A DNA stretch of 64,000 nt, taken from NCBI RefSeq assembly GCF_005233845.1, contig NZ_SZQL01000001.1:124001-188000 (forward strand), in the 5' to 3' direction. The position numbers and the translations under genes are program-made. Position 1 is the stretch's first letter; each line of letters opens with the position of its first letter. The notes beneath the pieces are model-generated. The model did no database searches and was not told the origin of the DNA. It was given only the letters and a program-made list of their open reading frames with translations. Positions 17,144 to 27,135 of the stretch are shown here, piece by piece. The DNA is from Ilyomonas limi. Lineage in GTDB: Bacteria > Bacteroidota > Bacteroidia > Chitinophagales > Chitinophagaceae.

Positions 17144-20100
17144 TTATGGTTCGCTGTAAAATTGTAAGCCTTGATTGTTTACACCAATCACCAGATATTT
17201 TTTGCCGCTGATGGTCATTTCGCCGGTGCTCTTTACATCGCCCATCACACACAAGCCAGCAACTGGTTGCGGCATGTATGTAAAGTTGCCTTTGCCATCG
17301 CCGGTAAGTACGCAGCCATAATTCGCATCTATGCTTCCCAGTTTTAGCCGGTTATCTGAATGATTGCCAAAAAGTATCAAATCGGTATTGCCATCGCCAT
17401 TTACATCTTTTGCAACGATTTGCGATATTACCGAAAACTGTGCTTCCGTTGGCAACGGCATAGCACTCATCTTTCCACCTTCATTAATAAAACATATCGA
17501 GCGTGTTTCGCTGGCTGTAAGCTTTTGTGCTTTGGCTAATTCTTCGGACGAAAAAATATCTTTCATCATGGCATCGGCATACGCTTTATAAGAAGTAAAT
17601 TTCTTGCGCATCGGGTATATCTGGTCGTTCAATTCGTCGCGGCTTACAAAAGGGTAACTGGAGTCTTTAATGTAAAAATTGAAGAACGGATCAATAGAAC
17701 CGTTGTTATCAAAGTCGGCATAATACAGCGTTGCAGGCTGTTGTTGGCTGGCTCTTATCTGCGAGTTTAAACCAAGATTGCCGGCAATAATATCCGGTTT
17801 GCCATCTTTATTTACATCCGCCACCTGCAAGCCAAACCAGAATCCACTTTGAGGTTGCGAAAAATAACTGCCTGTTTTATCAGTAAAGCCATTAGTAGTA
17901 TTTTCAAAAATCATTACCGGCATCATTTCGCCGCACAACACCAGGTCTTTACGGCCATCGCCATTCATGTCTGCCCATTGTGCAGTGGTAATCATACCTG
18001 CATTTGCAAAAGGTGTTTGCGTAATAGTGAATTTGCCATGACCATCATTCGTTAATAAATAACTCGTAGGTGCCACCGGATATTTACCCGGGATCACTCT
18101 TCCGCCAACAAACACATCCATATCGCCATCGCCATCGTAATCGCAAGGCACTACACAGCTTTTACTGCTGGCACTTACATCGGGCAAGGCATCCATTTTG
18201 GCTGTAAAATTTCCTTTGCCATCGTTGATGTATAAAGAATCCTGTAACGCAGGTGTGTTGGGTTCAAACAGTGAGTAACCGCCTTTGGCAACATACAAAT
18301 CGGGGAAACCATCACCATTCGCATCAAAGAAAGTAGCTGCGGAAACAGCGGAAGTATTTTCATCGCCTATATCACCAACACTGGTACTGAAACCACCGTT
18401 GGGCTGTTGTATAAAAACAGCGCCGGGCTTGTCTTTATCACCGCTTACAAATATATCATCTCTGCCATCTTTATTCACATCGGCTACTGCTGTTACCGGA
18501 CCTGTTTTGGAATACATAAACAGCATTAATAATTGCCGCTTAAAATCATTCTCCGTAAAGTCCTGATGTGCGTAAGGGATGAAGAGGCGCGTAGCTTTAT
18601 GAAAGAGCCCAGTTGAATTGTTTTGGGCAAATGAATTAGTATTTTGTTGTGCCTTGTAAGTAACCGTAAGCCGTTGATTAGCGGCAACATTTTGTACAGT
18701 TTGAATTGTGCTATCCGGAAAAAACACTTTCACTGAATCTACTTTTTGCGCATTGCCCAAACCAAAATTTAATACGGTGGACATACACGATAAATAACCT
18801 CGGTTGGGATTTACTTCTTCGTACTGCACATTGGTATTGGCATATACATACACTTTGCTGCCGATGGCTTTTGTATTGGCGCCAGCGCCTTTTACCTCCA
18901 CACTTATATAAGCCGTATTATTTTGTTCACGGCTGTTATTTTTATACACCGAGGCTTCGGCATTTAAATTATTCACCACCAAATCAACATCGCCATCGTT
19001 ATCCAAGTCGGCATACACGGCACCATTGCTCATGTTGGCCTGTGTAAGACCCCAGGCCTTTTGCTGATTGGAGAAAGTAAGATTTTGCTCGTTTTTAAAT
19101 ATGTAATTATGAAAAGCATTTACGGGCATCGCTTTTACTAAATCCATTAGTAAAGCCGGCTCGCGATCCATTGCTTTTTTTATTTTATAATCACCCCAAT
19201 AGCGCAAAAAATCTTTGTTGGTGTAATCGCGGAGATAGCCGGTAGAAACAAATACATCTTTATAACCATCGTTGTCAAAGTCTGCAAAAAGGGGACACCA
19301 GCTCCAATCGGTGTTGGAGATGCCGGCCAACTGACCTATTTCGCTAAACGTGCCGTCGCCGTTGTTTAACTGCAGCATGTTCCGCATGTATTGCTTATGC
19401 AAGTCCTGCGTTTGCATCAGTGCAAAAGATTCATAATTTTCCTGCAATTGCAACGACTTCTGGCGGCGATTGTCTTCGGGCAGCATATCCAGCGTTAGTA
19501 CATCGGGCAACGCATCGTTATTAAAGTCGGCAATATCCACACCCATCGAAAACTCGGAGATATGCCGGAAACACATTTTGCTGTCGTCTTCAAAAGTGCC
19601 GTTGCCTTTATTGAGGTAGATATAATCGGGTTCGTTGTAATCGTTGGTTACATAAATATCCTGCCAGCCATCTTTGTTGATGTCGGCTACTGCAACGCCC
19701 AAACCAAATGTGAGTGGGTATTGGTGAATGCCTGCTTCTTTGGATACTTCGGTAAAATGATCGCCATCATTCCTGTATAGCTTATTACCAGCGTACGGGT
19801 CCACATCTACGCGGTATTTCTGCAACTCCATGTTATCCATTTTCTTCACATTATGGTCGAGCAGGAACATGTCTAAATCGCCATCATTATCATAATCGAA
19901 AAAGGCAGCCTGTGTGCTATAGCTGGGGTCGTCTAAACCGTATTGTTTTGCTTCGTCTTCAAACTTCAAGTTGCCTTTATTGATGAAGAGCTGGTTGCGC
20001 CGCGCATTATCAGCCATTTTGCCGGAGTAGCAAAAGTAAATATCAGGCAAATTATCGCCATTTACATCGGCTATCGTTACGCCGGTTTTCCAGCTACCTT

Positions 20101-20437
20101 TTCTGCCTTCGAGGCCGGCTGCTTTGGTGATGTCTTTAAATTTCATTCCGCCCAAATTAAGATACACTTTGTTGGGCTTCATGTTGGCAGTAAATACCAA
20201 GTCCTGCAAGCCATCGCTATTTAAATCGCCCACTGCTACGCCACCGCCATTGTAGAAATATTCATAAGCCAACACATTGAGGTTTTCATCTTCACTAATA
20301 TCATTACGAAAAGCAACACCTGTTTGTTTGGAAGATAATAACTGAAAAAGTGGTTGTTGAGCTGCAGCTTTATTTATTATACACAACAGTATTACTACAC
20401 AGCCTACGGTATTTAGTTTGTTGATAAATAAAGGCAT
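17144..20437 (-). CDS. Large secreted FG-GAP/VCBS-repeat protein with ASPIC/UnbV domain
   Basis: I take ATG 20437 as the start because it gives a clean signal peptide (cleavage near AAAQ). A TTG 42 bases upstream would add 14 residues. The mature part of about 1,070 residues consists of two sets of VCBS/FG-GAP repeats, each with a Ca-binding DxNxDGxxD-type loop (for example DLNSDGLQD, DVNGDNLPD, DYDNDGDLD, DFDNDGYKD, DVNKDGRDD, DMNGDGRKD). Between them lies an ASPIC/UnbV domain (about 505-605, with NRGYLSCMS and FGLG). The fold is a beta-propeller like integrin alpha chains. It is probably a cell-surface or periplasmic binding protein of the SusCD system; enzymatic activity is not indicated. 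Confidence 0.9.
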   Translation of the reverse strand: MPLFINKLNTVGCVVILLCIINKAAAQQPLFQLLSSKQTGVAFRNDISEDENLNVLAYEYFYNGGGVAVGDLNSDGLQDLVFTANMKPNKVYLNLGGMKFKDITKAAGLEGRKGSWKTGVTIADVNGDNLPDIYFCYSGKMADNARRNQLFINKGNLKFEDEAKQYGLDDPSYSTQAAFFDYDNDGDLDMFLLDHNVKKMDNMELQKYRVDVDPYAGNKLYRNDGDHFTEVSKEAGIHQYPLTFGLGVAVADINKDGWQDIYVTNDYNEPDYIYLNKGNGTFEDDSKMCFRHISEFSMGVDIADFNNDALPDVLTLDMLPEDNRRQKSLQLQENYESFALMQTQDLHKQYMRNMLQLNNGDGTFSEIGQLAGISNTDWSWCPLFADFDNDGYKDVFVSTGYLRDYTNKDFLRYWGDYKIKKAMDREPALLMDLVKAMPVNAFHNYIFKNEQNLTFSNQQKAWGLTQANMSNGAVYADLDNDGDVDLVVNNLNAEASVYKNNSREQNNTAYISVEVKGAGANTKAIGSKVYVYANTNVQYEEVNPNRGYLSCMSTVLNFGLGNAQKVDSVKVFFPDSTIQTVQNVAANQRLTVTYKAQQNTNSFAQNNSTGLFHKATRLFIPYAHQDFTENDFKRQLLMLFMYSKTGPVTAVADVNKDGRDDIFVSGDKDKPGAVFIQQPNGGFSTSVGDIGDENTSAVSAATFFDANGDGFPDLYVAKGGYSLFEPNTPALQDSLYINDGKGNFTAKMDALPDVSASSKSCVVPCDYDGDGDMDVFVGGRVIPGKYPVAPTSYLLTNDGHGKFTITQTPFANAGMITTAQWADMNGDGRKDLVLCGEMMPVMIFENTTNGFTDKTGSYFSQPQSGFWFGLQVADVNKDGKPDIIAGNLGLNSQIRASQQQPATLYYADFDNNGSIDPFFNFYIKDSSYPFVSRDELNDQIYPMRKKFTSYKAYADAMMKDIFSSEELAKAQKLTASETRSICFINEGGKMSAMPLPTEAQFSVISQIVAKDVNGDGNTDLILFGNHSDNRLKLGSIDANYGCVLTGDGKGNFTYMPQPVAGLCVMGDVKSTGEMTISGKKYLVIGVNNQGLQFYSEP

Positions 20438-20607
20438 ACTTATAAAATATGGGTAATGGAAAAGCAGTATAAGCAGCAAGTTAGAAAAAGCAGCAGGAAG
20501 AATAGTGAAATAGTAGTTAATCTTACCAATACTGGTTTGCTATAAAGCGAAACAGGTTGCCGAATAGCAACCTGTTTTCAGCATTTCTTGTGAGAAAATG
20601 TAAGCTT

Positions 20608-22200
20608 TTATTGAATATCCCACCAAACTCTGGTAGCCCAATCGTCTGGTCCCTGCCTGCTCACTGCTTCGTTGTAGTTTACAGGGTTATTAGCTGGTTC
20701 ATTAGATTCGTACGGAATTCTTCTGGGGATAGTACTATTTGTAAACTGACCTGGATAATTCACAGGATCCAAAACCGGGTAGCCCGACCTTCTCCAGTTA
20801 ATCCAGTTTTCAACAAACTCAAAAAAACTGCCTGTTGCCACCCAATACTGGGTGTTGATTTGTGCAATAGCAGCATCTGTTGAAGATTCATCCAGTGGGT
20901 GAGCGGTTACATATGCACTGATTGTGCTTGCGCTGATAGCCGCAGCACTGTTGAATTGCTGAAGCGATGCCATAGCACCGGCTAATCCATTAGCATAATG
21001 CTGTGCCGCTGAGGTAGCACCTACGTTCCAGCCTCTTTCTTTAGCTTCTGCCAGCAAATATTCAATTTCCGGATAAGTTAAAATCATATTAATACCACTT
21101 CTATCTAAGTACACTGCTGTACGCGGACGGGAATATTTGCCTACAGGCGCTACATCATCACCTGTGCCGGAAGGTCCAGGGTATTTAGAATAGCTGCGTA
21201 TATCGGTAGCCCCGCCGTTCAAGTCGTATCCATTGGGCATACCAATCTGCACGGCAGGATCGTTATTGCCTGCCAGCGCCTGATTGGCATTGTTGGCTAA
21301 GCCAGACTGCGAGACTTCAGCAATAGCACTCAATCTCGGATCATCAGTTGCCTTTAGATAGTCAATAAAAGGCTCAGACCAACGTACTTCACGGTAATCA
21401 TCCGCAACCGTTAAGGCATTGGTGTTAGCATTACTAAAGCCGGTTGCATTATCACCTTTTACCTTAGCATTATCTTCAATGCTGGTGAATGTACCGCCTG
21501 CTGCAGCTTTTTCTGCCCAGGTTTGTGCAGTAGCAGGATCCACCTTTGTTAAGCGCATAGCTAAACGAAGCATCAGAGAGTAGCCAAACCTTTTCCATTT
21601 AGCTATGTCACCTCCATAAATTACATCATTAGTGGGTGTAGTTTTAGAAGCATCCAAAGCATTTACTGCAGTTTCTACTTCGGTCAGCATTGAATTGTAA
21701 ATATCCTGCTGACTATCATATTTCGGTTGTGTAATACCAGCCTTTGCTTGCAATGCTTCTGAATAAGGAATATCGCCGTACACATCAGTTATGCGTTGCA
21801 TAATGATTACTTTCATCAGTGTACCAACGTTATACAGGTTAGACATGTCCGGATTGTCCTTTACCAGGTTCTGCATTTCATATATCAGGCTGGCAGCCCG
21901 GTAATCGGCATTCCATAAGGCATTCCTGTAAGCGGTAAAGCTGCCGGAGAATATATATTTATCGCCATTGCCATAATAGCCATAGGTAGAGGCTAATACC
22001 TGCGACCACATGCTTTCAAAAAGTAACTGATTGTAACCGGTATTAGAATACTCCCATTCCCCTTCTGCCAGCAAATAATTGGCATTAAACAGGTCTGCTG
22101 TAGTTTGACTTGGATTGGTATTAATCTCATCAAACTTTTTCGTACAGCTCGTTTGTATCAGTAATACAAGACAAGCACTATATATAATGACTTTTTTCAT
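20608..22200 (-). CDS. SusD/RagB-family outer-membrane nutrient-binding lipoprotein
   Basis: The 530-residue protein starts with a lipoprotein signal (MKKVII..QTSC, Cys19). The mature part shows the helical TPR-like design of SusD proteins: FDEINTNPSQTT after the Cys, MKVIIMQRITDVYGDIPYSEAL (about 130-151), WKRFGYSLMLRLAMRL near 203, and a C-terminal WINWRRSGYPVL with PRRIPYESNEPANNP. This is the SusD-like group that pairs with RagA-type transporters. It caps the SusC channel on the cell surface and captures substrate. It follows the susC stop by nine bases. The bound nutrient cannot be predicted. Confidence 0.94.
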   Translation of the reverse strand: MKKVIIYSACLVLLIQTSCTKKFDEINTNPSQTTADLFNANYLLAEGEWEYSNTGYNQLLFESMWSQVLASTYGYYGNGDKYIFSGSFTAYRNALWNADYRAASLIYEMQNLVKDNPDMSNLYNVGTLMKVIIMQRITDVYGDIPYSEALQAKAGITQPKYDSQQDIYNSMLTEVETAVNALDASKTTPTNDVIYGGDIAKWKRFGYSLMLRLAMRLTKVDPATAQTWAEKAAAGGTFTSIEDNAKVKGDNATGFSNANTNALTVADDYREVRWSEPFIDYLKATDDPRLSAIAEVSQSGLANNANQALAGNNDPAVQIGMPNGYDLNGGATDIRSYSKYPGPSGTGDDVAPVGKYSRPRTAVYLDRSGINMILTYPEIEYLLAEAKERGWNVGATSAAQHYANGLAGAMASLQQFNSAAAISASTISAYVTAHPLDESSTDAAIAQINTQYWVATGSFFEFVENWINWRRSGYPVLDPVNYPGQFTNSTIPRRIPYESNEPANNPVNYNEAVSRQGPDDWATRVWWDIQ

Positions 22201-22209
22201 GAGGGTGCC

Positions 22210-25200
22210 TTATTTTTTAAGTTTAATGTTTACATTGATACCGTAGGTTCTGGTAAACGGCAGGCTGGTGCCTTCTATACCTGCATACCGGATATCTGTA
22301 GAAAATCCAGATTCCGGATCGATGTTATCAGTATGCTTCAATAAGGTAGCTAAGTTGCGGGCTACAAGCGATACCGTAATAGATTGGAAAGGCAACTTGC
22401 CAAACATGTTTTCGGTGAAGGTATAACCTAGCGTAACTTGTCTGAGTTTGATAAAGCTACCATCCAGTACTTCGTATTTAGAAACGGAGGCAAGCTTTTG
22501 ATAGTAAGTCTGGGCATCAATGGTTTTCGTATTTTTTGTTCCGTCTTCCGTAACACCATCTACAGTTATGCCGTTTTCGCGGCCTTCCAAAGTCATCTTA
22601 TCTAAACCACGATAAATAGCATAGTATTCGGTAGCCGACAACACTTTATTGCCAAACTTGTAGTCAACCAGGAATGCCAGGTTGATACCTTTAAAAGTAA
22701 ACTCATTATTCCAGCCACCATAAAATTTAGGCAAGGTAGTTCCCATTGGTGTAAGATTATCAGCACGCTGAGGCACACCATTTTCATCTACTATTATTTG
22801 TCCGGCAGCGTTACGCTTCCAGTCATACGCCATTATCTGGGGGCCGGGTAAGCCGCTATTAAAGAGCCCTTTGATGCCGTTGGTGTCCTTTACCAGAGCA
22901 AGATTTGCATTTAATGGGCGATACGTACCAAAGTTGAGTGTTGTATTAGTACTTGATGGACCATAAATATCCAGAATCTTATTATTAATATACGTAAGAT
23001 TGAACGAGGAATTCCAAATGAAACTTTTGGTTTGAGCAATTGTTCCGTTTACCATTACTTCTATTCCTTGGTTTTGGGTAGAGCCGGTTGCAATGTAGGA
23101 ACTGGTATAGCCGGTTGAAGCAGAAAGACTACCATTCAAAATCTCATGCTTTGTTTGACGATGGAAGTAAGTTAGATCCAGGCCTAAGCGGTTATTTAAG
23201 AATTTCAATTCTGTACCTATTTCAAACTCATTCAGCGTATAAGGCTTCAAAAACAGATTGGGCAGGCTACTGGAGAAGCTGCCGGTACTAACGCCATTGA
23301 TCGTATTGCCAACGCTGTAATACTGCTGTGTAATATATGGCTGGCCTGGCTCTGCACTGGTTTGAGAAACAGAAGCGCGGAGTTTACCATAGGTTAATGC
23401 AGTAGAATGCAATAGCTCTGAGAATACAAAGCTGCCCGAAACAGATGGTGTAAAGATATCGCGGTTAGTGCTTGGTAAAGTTGAGTACGTATCATACCTG
23501 CCTGTAGTAGTTAAAGTAAGTACGTTCTTATACGATAAATCTAAACTGTAATAAGCAGAATGTGATACATACTTAGAAAAGTCATAAGACCGGCCAAATG
23601 AAACTACATTATACGGAGAATACAGGAATGGAATAACAAATGGTCCACCATTCACCCCAAAATTTTCAAACTGGCGCTTTCTTAAAGCTGCACCTAATGT
23701 TAAGTTGAAGCTGATATCTTTAGTAATTGCATGGGTTATATTAGCCAGCACGTCCGGGTTCAACTCGATAGTTTGATTGCTTGACAGGTTGCCTAAGCTG
23801 CCTTTTAAATCCTGTGAGTAAGCAAGACCTGTTGGGTTTACCTGGAAATAATGGTCGTTCAATACGTCCCAACCTAAGCGACCCTGCAGGTAAATCCAAT
23901 CTGTGAAATTATATCTTGCACTAATAGCAGCAATCAAGCGTTTTCTGGCTACATCATTAACACCCCTGTTGATGACAAAATAGGGATTGGTAACATAAAT
24001 ATCGTCAGTCCACAGTTTTTCAGCACCCACCGGGCTGGTTGGATCCCAACCTGGGGCCAGTATTGATTGGTTAATGTTGGTAGCCAAAAACTGAAGGTTG
24101 TTTGGATTAAGCGGTCCATCACTTAAATAAGAGCGGTTGTGCGATGCCTCATCAATATAATTTGCTGATAATGAAACATTCAATTTATTCCAGATAGTGT
24201 GATTAAGACTCAGATTTACTGTACGGCGAACCAGATTACTGTTCCTTACAACCGATAACGCATCGAGATTTGATAAGGAAAGGCGGAAGTTGCCGTTTTC
24301 ATTGCCACTACCTACAGATACAGTATTTGTAGAATTGAAAGCCGTGCGATAAAAGTCTTCTATATTATTCGTTTGAGCACTATATGGATAAGAGTTGCCA
24401 TCAAACTGTACAGTAGATTGACCATCCAGCTTTTCGCCCCAGCTTAGTCTTGTAGTGTTCAGCGCATCTATTGCATTAGCAGGTCGTACACCATGTTGGC
24501 CTTGTCCATATTCATATTGGAAATCTGTTGCATCAATTGGCTTATCAATTACGTTATTCGAATTCAGTTCCACCGTCATCGTGCCCTTTTTCGCACTCTT
24601 GGTAGTAATTAATATTACACCATTAGAAGCTCTCAGCCCATATAAAGCAGAGGCGGAAGAGCCTTTCAACACCGTCATGCTTTCAATATCATCGGGGTTA
24701 AGGTTAGAGATGCCATCACCCTGGTCTGAGCCACCCCACTCACCGGCATTACCCCTTTGAGAATTATCCATGGGTACGCCATTGATTACAAATAATGGAC
24801 CTCCGGCAGTAAAGCTCGACATGCCTCTCAACAGTATTTTTGCAGAGGCGCCAGGGCCACCTGCGTTGGGAGTGATATTTAACCCTGCCACTCTGCCTTC
24901 CAGTGAGTATGCCACGTTGGTTTCTCTTGCCTGATTTAGCTGGCTGCCATCCACCTTAGTAACTGCATAACCTACTTTTCTGGCATCTTTTGAAATACCT
25001 AACGCGGTTACCACCACTTCGCTTAGTGCACCCGAGGAGCGGCCGAGCGATATAATCAGGTTGGTTTGATCTTGGTCAACCAAAACTTCTTGTGTGGCAT
25101 ATCCTACAAAAGAAACTTGCAGTACCGTGCTGGTTGATGGAACGTTAATGGAAAATGTTCCATCAGAGCCGGTAGTAGCTGCAATGTTCTGACCTTTGAC

Positions 25201-25332
25201 TTTTATGGTCACATCTGGCAAAGGGGTATTGGTTGCTGAGTCTCTCACCGTTCCGGTAAGCACACGTGTTTGTGCCCATAGTGTACCGGAACTAAACAAC
25301 AGCAGCAGAAGAAGCAGTTGAAGTTTTTTCAT
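22210..25332 (-). CDS. SusC/RagA-family TonB-linked outer-membrane transporter
   Basis: The 1,040-residue protein has a signal peptide (cleavage near WAQ, about 21) and a carboxypeptidase-regulatory-like beta-sandwich (about 25-95, GTVRDSATNTPLPDVTIKV). A plug domain follows (about 115-235, with RGMSSFTAGGPLFVINGVPMD and SASALYGLRASNGVILITTK, given in parts). The rest is a large beta-barrel ending in the aromatic YGINVNIKLKK. It imports oligomeric nutrients across the outer membrane using TonB energy. It is first in a leftward operon with SusD, the VCBS protein and the haloperoxidase. No anti-sigma FecR-like extension is present, so control probably lies with the upstream ROK protein or another regulator. 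Confidence 0.95.
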   Translation of the reverse strand: MKKLQLLLLLLLFSSGTLWAQTRVLTGTVRDSATNTPLPDVTIKVKGQNIAATTGSDGTFSINVPSTSTVLQVSFVGYATQEVLVDQDQTNLIISLGRSSGALSEVVVTALGISKDARKVGYAVTKVDGSQLNQARETNVAYSLEGRVAGLNITPNAGGPGASAKILLRGMSSFTAGGPLFVINGVPMDNSQRGNAGEWGGSDQGDGISNLNPDDIESMTVLKGSSASALYGLRASNGVILITTKSAKKGTMTVELNSNNVIDKPIDATDFQYEYGQGQHGVRPANAIDALNTTRLSWGEKLDGQSTVQFDGNSYPYSAQTNNIEDFYRTAFNSTNTVSVGSGNENGNFRLSLSNLDALSVVRNSNLVRRTVNLSLNHTIWNKLNVSLSANYIDEASHNRSYLSDGPLNPNNLQFLATNINQSILAPGWDPTSPVGAEKLWTDDIYVTNPYFVINRGVNDVARKRLIAAISARYNFTDWIYLQGRLGWDVLNDHYFQVNPTGLAYSQDLKGSLGNLSSNQTIELNPDVLANITHAITKDISFNLTLGAALRKRQFENFGVNGGPFVIPFLYSPYNVVSFGRSYDFSKYVSHSAYYSLDLSYKNVLTLTTTGRYDTYSTLPSTNRDIFTPSVSGSFVFSELLHSTALTYGKLRASVSQTSAEPGQPYITQQYYSVGNTINGVSTGSFSSSLPNLFLKPYTLNEFEIGTELKFLNNRLGLDLTYFHRQTKHEILNGSLSASTGYTSSYIATGSTQNQGIEVMVNGTIAQTKSFIWNSSFNLTYINNKILDIYGPSSTNTTLNFGTYRPLNANLALVKDTNGIKGLFNSGLPGPQIMAYDWKRNAAGQIIVDENGVPQRADNLTPMGTTLPKFYGGWNNEFTFKGINLAFLVDYKFGNKVLSATEYYAIYRGLDKMTLEGRENGITVDGVTEDGTKNTKTIDAQTYYQKLASVSKYEVLDGSFIKLRQVTLGYTFTENMFGKLPFQSITVSLVARNLATLLKHTDNIDPESGFSTDIRYAGIEGTSLPFTRTYGINVNIKLKK

Positions 25333-25642
25333 GTTTAGTTTAGTTTAATTGAAGGAAAGAGGTGTTAGTTTCTTGTTTTGCAGACAAAGCATATCAATGA
25401 TTAGCTGCTTATAATTATTTTATTGATGGATGTTCGAGTTGGGTTAGTATATTGTTTTAACTACAGGCGGTTGGGGTGCCCGCCCGTAGCCATCTGTCAG
25501 GTAGTATCTCACCATCCGCAACGGCTGATTGTTCTTAACTCATTCAGGTAGCAGTGTAGTTCGGCATATAATTTTTAAATGTTGCAAAAACCGCTTCTGT
25601 TTTTGCAAAAATCTTTACTTCGGCTATTTATTATTAATTTTT
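25333..25642. other. Leader/promoter region of the susCD operon
   Basis: No coding sequence is seen in these 310 bases between the ROK gene stop and the susC start. The susC promoter and any operator must lie here. I could not pick out a convincing -7/-33 pair or a palindromic operator. Confidence 0.45.
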
Positions 25643-26854
25643 TTATCCCGCTACAGCAATTACTTCTTTTTTGCTGCTTAGTTTATCATAGTTTTCCATT
25701 ACCAAAGCCGCAGCGCCAATTAGCTCTGCCTCATAGCCCAGCTTTGATATTTCGATAGCCGTATCCGATGCCAGCCGTGGTATGCAGTATTCATGCAATG
25801 CCTGTTGTATAGGCGTTTGCCAGATTTTTCCGGCTGCAGAGCCACGCCCGCCAATCACTATCAACTCGGGGTTTAAAATGTGTATCAGGGTTGCCACGCC
25901 GCGTCCTACCGCATAACCCGACTCCAACAGCAACTCTACCGAAAACTTATCCCCCTGTTTAGCAGCTTTAATAATACTGTCCAGTATCTGCTCCAGTGGT
26001 GTCTTTTTATTTATACCTTTCAGCAGCGTTGGCCTCCCTGCCGCTACTCCCTGCCATGCTTTATTTATCATTGCCAGCAGCGATGCTTCAGTCTCTAAAC
26101 AGCCCACCTTTCCACATACACATAAGTCAGTTTTGGTTATAGATAATGGGGTATGACTAAATTCGCCTGCAAAGCCGTTGTTGCCCCGGTACAACTCACC
26201 ATTAAGCACCAGCCCCATACCAATACCCCAGCTAATATTAATAATCAGTGCATTCTTCTTGCTGCGTGCTGCTCCAAAGCGCAGTTCTGCCAAAGCTATC
26301 AGCGTTGAATCATTATCTATAAGCACCGGCAACCGCACTATTCCGCTGATATAATGTGCTATGTTTTTACCATCGTTATATAAATGAGAGTAATTAATGC
26401 CTTTTTTTACATCTATAAAACCCGGCATTCCTATACCCACGCCGGCAAACTTACCATGATCTATGCCGGAGCGCTCTATTAGCCGGTTAATAAGCTGCGC
26501 CAACAGGTTTAAGGCAGTATCATCTTTTGTCAGTGGCAATTCTATATGCTCCTCAGTTATTATCCTGTTGTGCAAATCCATAATGGCTATGCGTGTAATA
26601 AACTGGTCCATAGCCACTGCCACTACATACAGCACCTCGGGTCGTAACGAATACATTAACGGCCGGCGCCCCCCGGTGGACTGTGCAAAGCCGGTTTCAG
26701 TCACTACGCCTTTCCTTATCAGGTCAGTCAGCATTTTGGTTGTCAGCGGTATGCTCTTGCCTACGAGCAAACTAATTTCGAGGCAGGAAAGTACTGATCC
26801 GAAGTATAACTGTTTTAGTATCTTCTTTTGGTATTGCGCGTTCCTGTCAGCCAT
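25643..26854 (-). CDS. ROK-family transcriptional regulator (NagC/XylR type)
   Basis: The 403 residues comprise an N-terminal winged-helix region (about 5-65, ending TGGRRPLMYSL) and a sugar-kinase-like ROK domain. The ROK marks are VGIGMPGFID (about 138), IDNDSTLIALAE (about 177, the Asp of the kinase site), NISWGIGMGLVLNGELYRG and GEFSHTPL (about 228). The zinc-binding cluster CVCGKVGCLE lies near 245. Proteins with both parts are usually sugar-responsive repressors. Its place directly upstream of susC and on the same strand suggests it senses a sugar or derivative and controls this locus; this is inference. The effector is unknown. Confidence 0.9.
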   Translation of the reverse strand: MADRNAQYQKKILKQLYFGSVLSCLEISLLVGKSIPLTTKMLTDLIRKGVVTETGFAQSTGGRRPLMYSLRPEVLYVVAVAMDQFITRIAIMDLHNRIITEEHIELPLTKDDTALNLLAQLINRLIERSGIDHGKFAGVGIGMPGFIDVKKGINYSHLYNDGKNIAHYISGIVRLPVLIDNDSTLIALAELRFGAARSKKNALIINISWGIGMGLVLNGELYRGNNGFAGEFSHTPLSITKTDLCVCGKVGCLETEASLLAMINKAWQGVAAGRPTLLKGINKKTPLEQILDSIIKAAKQGDKFSVELLLESGYAVGRGVATLIHILNPELIVIGGRGSAAGKIWQTPIQQALHEYCIPRLASDTAIEISKLGYEAELIGAAALVMENYDKLSSKKEVIAVAG

Positions 26855-27119
26855 TCATAAATTTTAAACTAATTTTAAGTTAAGGTAATACATCTTTTTT
26901 ATTTTTTTAAGAAGTGCCATACTATTTCTGAAAAATTTACCGCTTTTAAGCACTTTTTAATATTCCAGGGCTCAAACAGCCTTTTTATGGATAGTGATAC
27001 CGGAAAGCCGGGCAAAAGATAGATTATTTACCCTAAATGCTTAGCCTCACATAGTGTCATTCAATTGTCAACTATCCTGCTGTCCGGTTGCAAGTGTGCC
27101 ACTTTCGCTTTTCTTCCTA

Positions 27120-27127
27120 TATTTTTG
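27120..27127 (+). promoter_or_regulatory. -7 element of the AraC-type gene, decides the start
   Basis: The bases TATTTTTG match the TAnnTTTG consensus eight bases before ATG 27136. If this promoter is used, an upstream in-frame start at 27088 would lie outside the transcript, which favours 27136. No good -33 element is seen. Confidence 0.45.
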
Positions 27128-27135
27128 CAGCCGCT

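Noticed and set aside
27088-27135. Upstream start for the AraC-type regulator
   Set aside because: The TATTTTTG promoter element at 27120-27127 lies within this extension, so 27136 fits better.
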